Source: Castellaniella denitrificans (GTDB lineage: Bacteria; Pseudomonadota; Gammaproteobacteria; Burkholderiales; Burkholderiaceae_B). From it: a stretch of DNA of 35,527 bases. Each line of letters opens with the position of its first letter. Position 1 is the first letter of the stretch. This document shows, piece by piece, positions 35,503 through 35,527 of this stretch. The stretch is taken from positions 1 through 35,527 of the forward strand of contig NZ_JAPWHE010000015.1 in NCBI RefSeq assembly GCF_027214045.1, in the 5' to 3' direction. The notes beneath the pieces were generated by a model, which saw nothing but the letters and a program-made list of their open reading frames with translations, ran no database searches and was not told where the DNA came from. The translations under genes were made by a program, and so were the position numbers.

Positions 35503-35527
35503 ATGAGCATAAAGATGGAAGACGAGA
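35503..35527 (+). CDS. Start of an unidentified gene
   Basis: ATG at 35503 after GAGG (35491-35494) begins MSIKMEDE and runs off the window. The ribosome site and the upstream FNR-like box support a real gene. Eight residues are too few to name it. Confidence 0.5.

Overview
The window is a GC-rich betaproteobacterial chromosome segment, most likely Alcaligenaceae (Bordetella/Achromobacter/Castellaniella-like, judged from protein wording; this is inference). A resistance island of about 15.5 kb is inserted at the last codons of guaA. The island matches what is known as GIsul2, the guaA-specific island that carries int, alpA, IncQ-like repA/repC, a few trb genes, arsenic resistance, a resolvase, CR2 (ISCR2) and sul2.

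Layout. 1-13274: host housekeeping genes. These are a ccoS start (-), an odd C/G homopolymer block, an alpha/beta hydrolase, a PHP-domain phosphoesterase, greB, purL, guaB, an M20 amidohydrolase, a two-gene minus-strand unit (MFS transporter plus esterase) and guaA. 13275-28734: the island, bounded by the 15-bp guaA-end cores at 13260-13274 and 28720-28734. A third copy of the core lies inside it at 25428-25442. 28783-35285: a complete nine-gene N-type F1Fo ATPase operon on the minus strand (atpD C Q R B E F A G), ending 48 bp from the island. 35286-35527: a divergent regulatory region with an FNR/ANR-like box, and the first codons of another gene.

How the island seems built. A P4-type integrase recombines at guaA. 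AlpA probably controls a short operon with an IncQ (RSF1010)-type helicase RepA and initiator RepC. Three 22-bp-spaced iterons overlap the end of repC and are followed by hairpins and an AT-rich repeat, which together look like an IncQ-type oriV without repB. Next comes a good match to the IncP (RP4/RK2) oriT, a pair of TrfA-type iterons, an array of CGATT motifs at 11-bp steps, and a small ribbon-helix-helix gene where IncP plasmids have traK. Then come trbJ, a TrbK-like lipoprotein and trbL. No relaxase and no complete type IV secretion system are present, so the island would need a helper such as an IncP plasmid. Cargo is arsR-arsH-arsC-arsB(acr3), a serine resolvase, and CR2-(delta)glmM-sul2.

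The most interesting signals are the chimeric IncQ-replication/IncP-transfer core of a chromosomal island, the phased CGATT array beside oriT, and the two homologous right ends that suggest the sul2 segment was added in tandem to an older 12.2-kb island. The N-ATPase has an AtpF with a delta-like C-terminus and a c-subunit with two glutamates.
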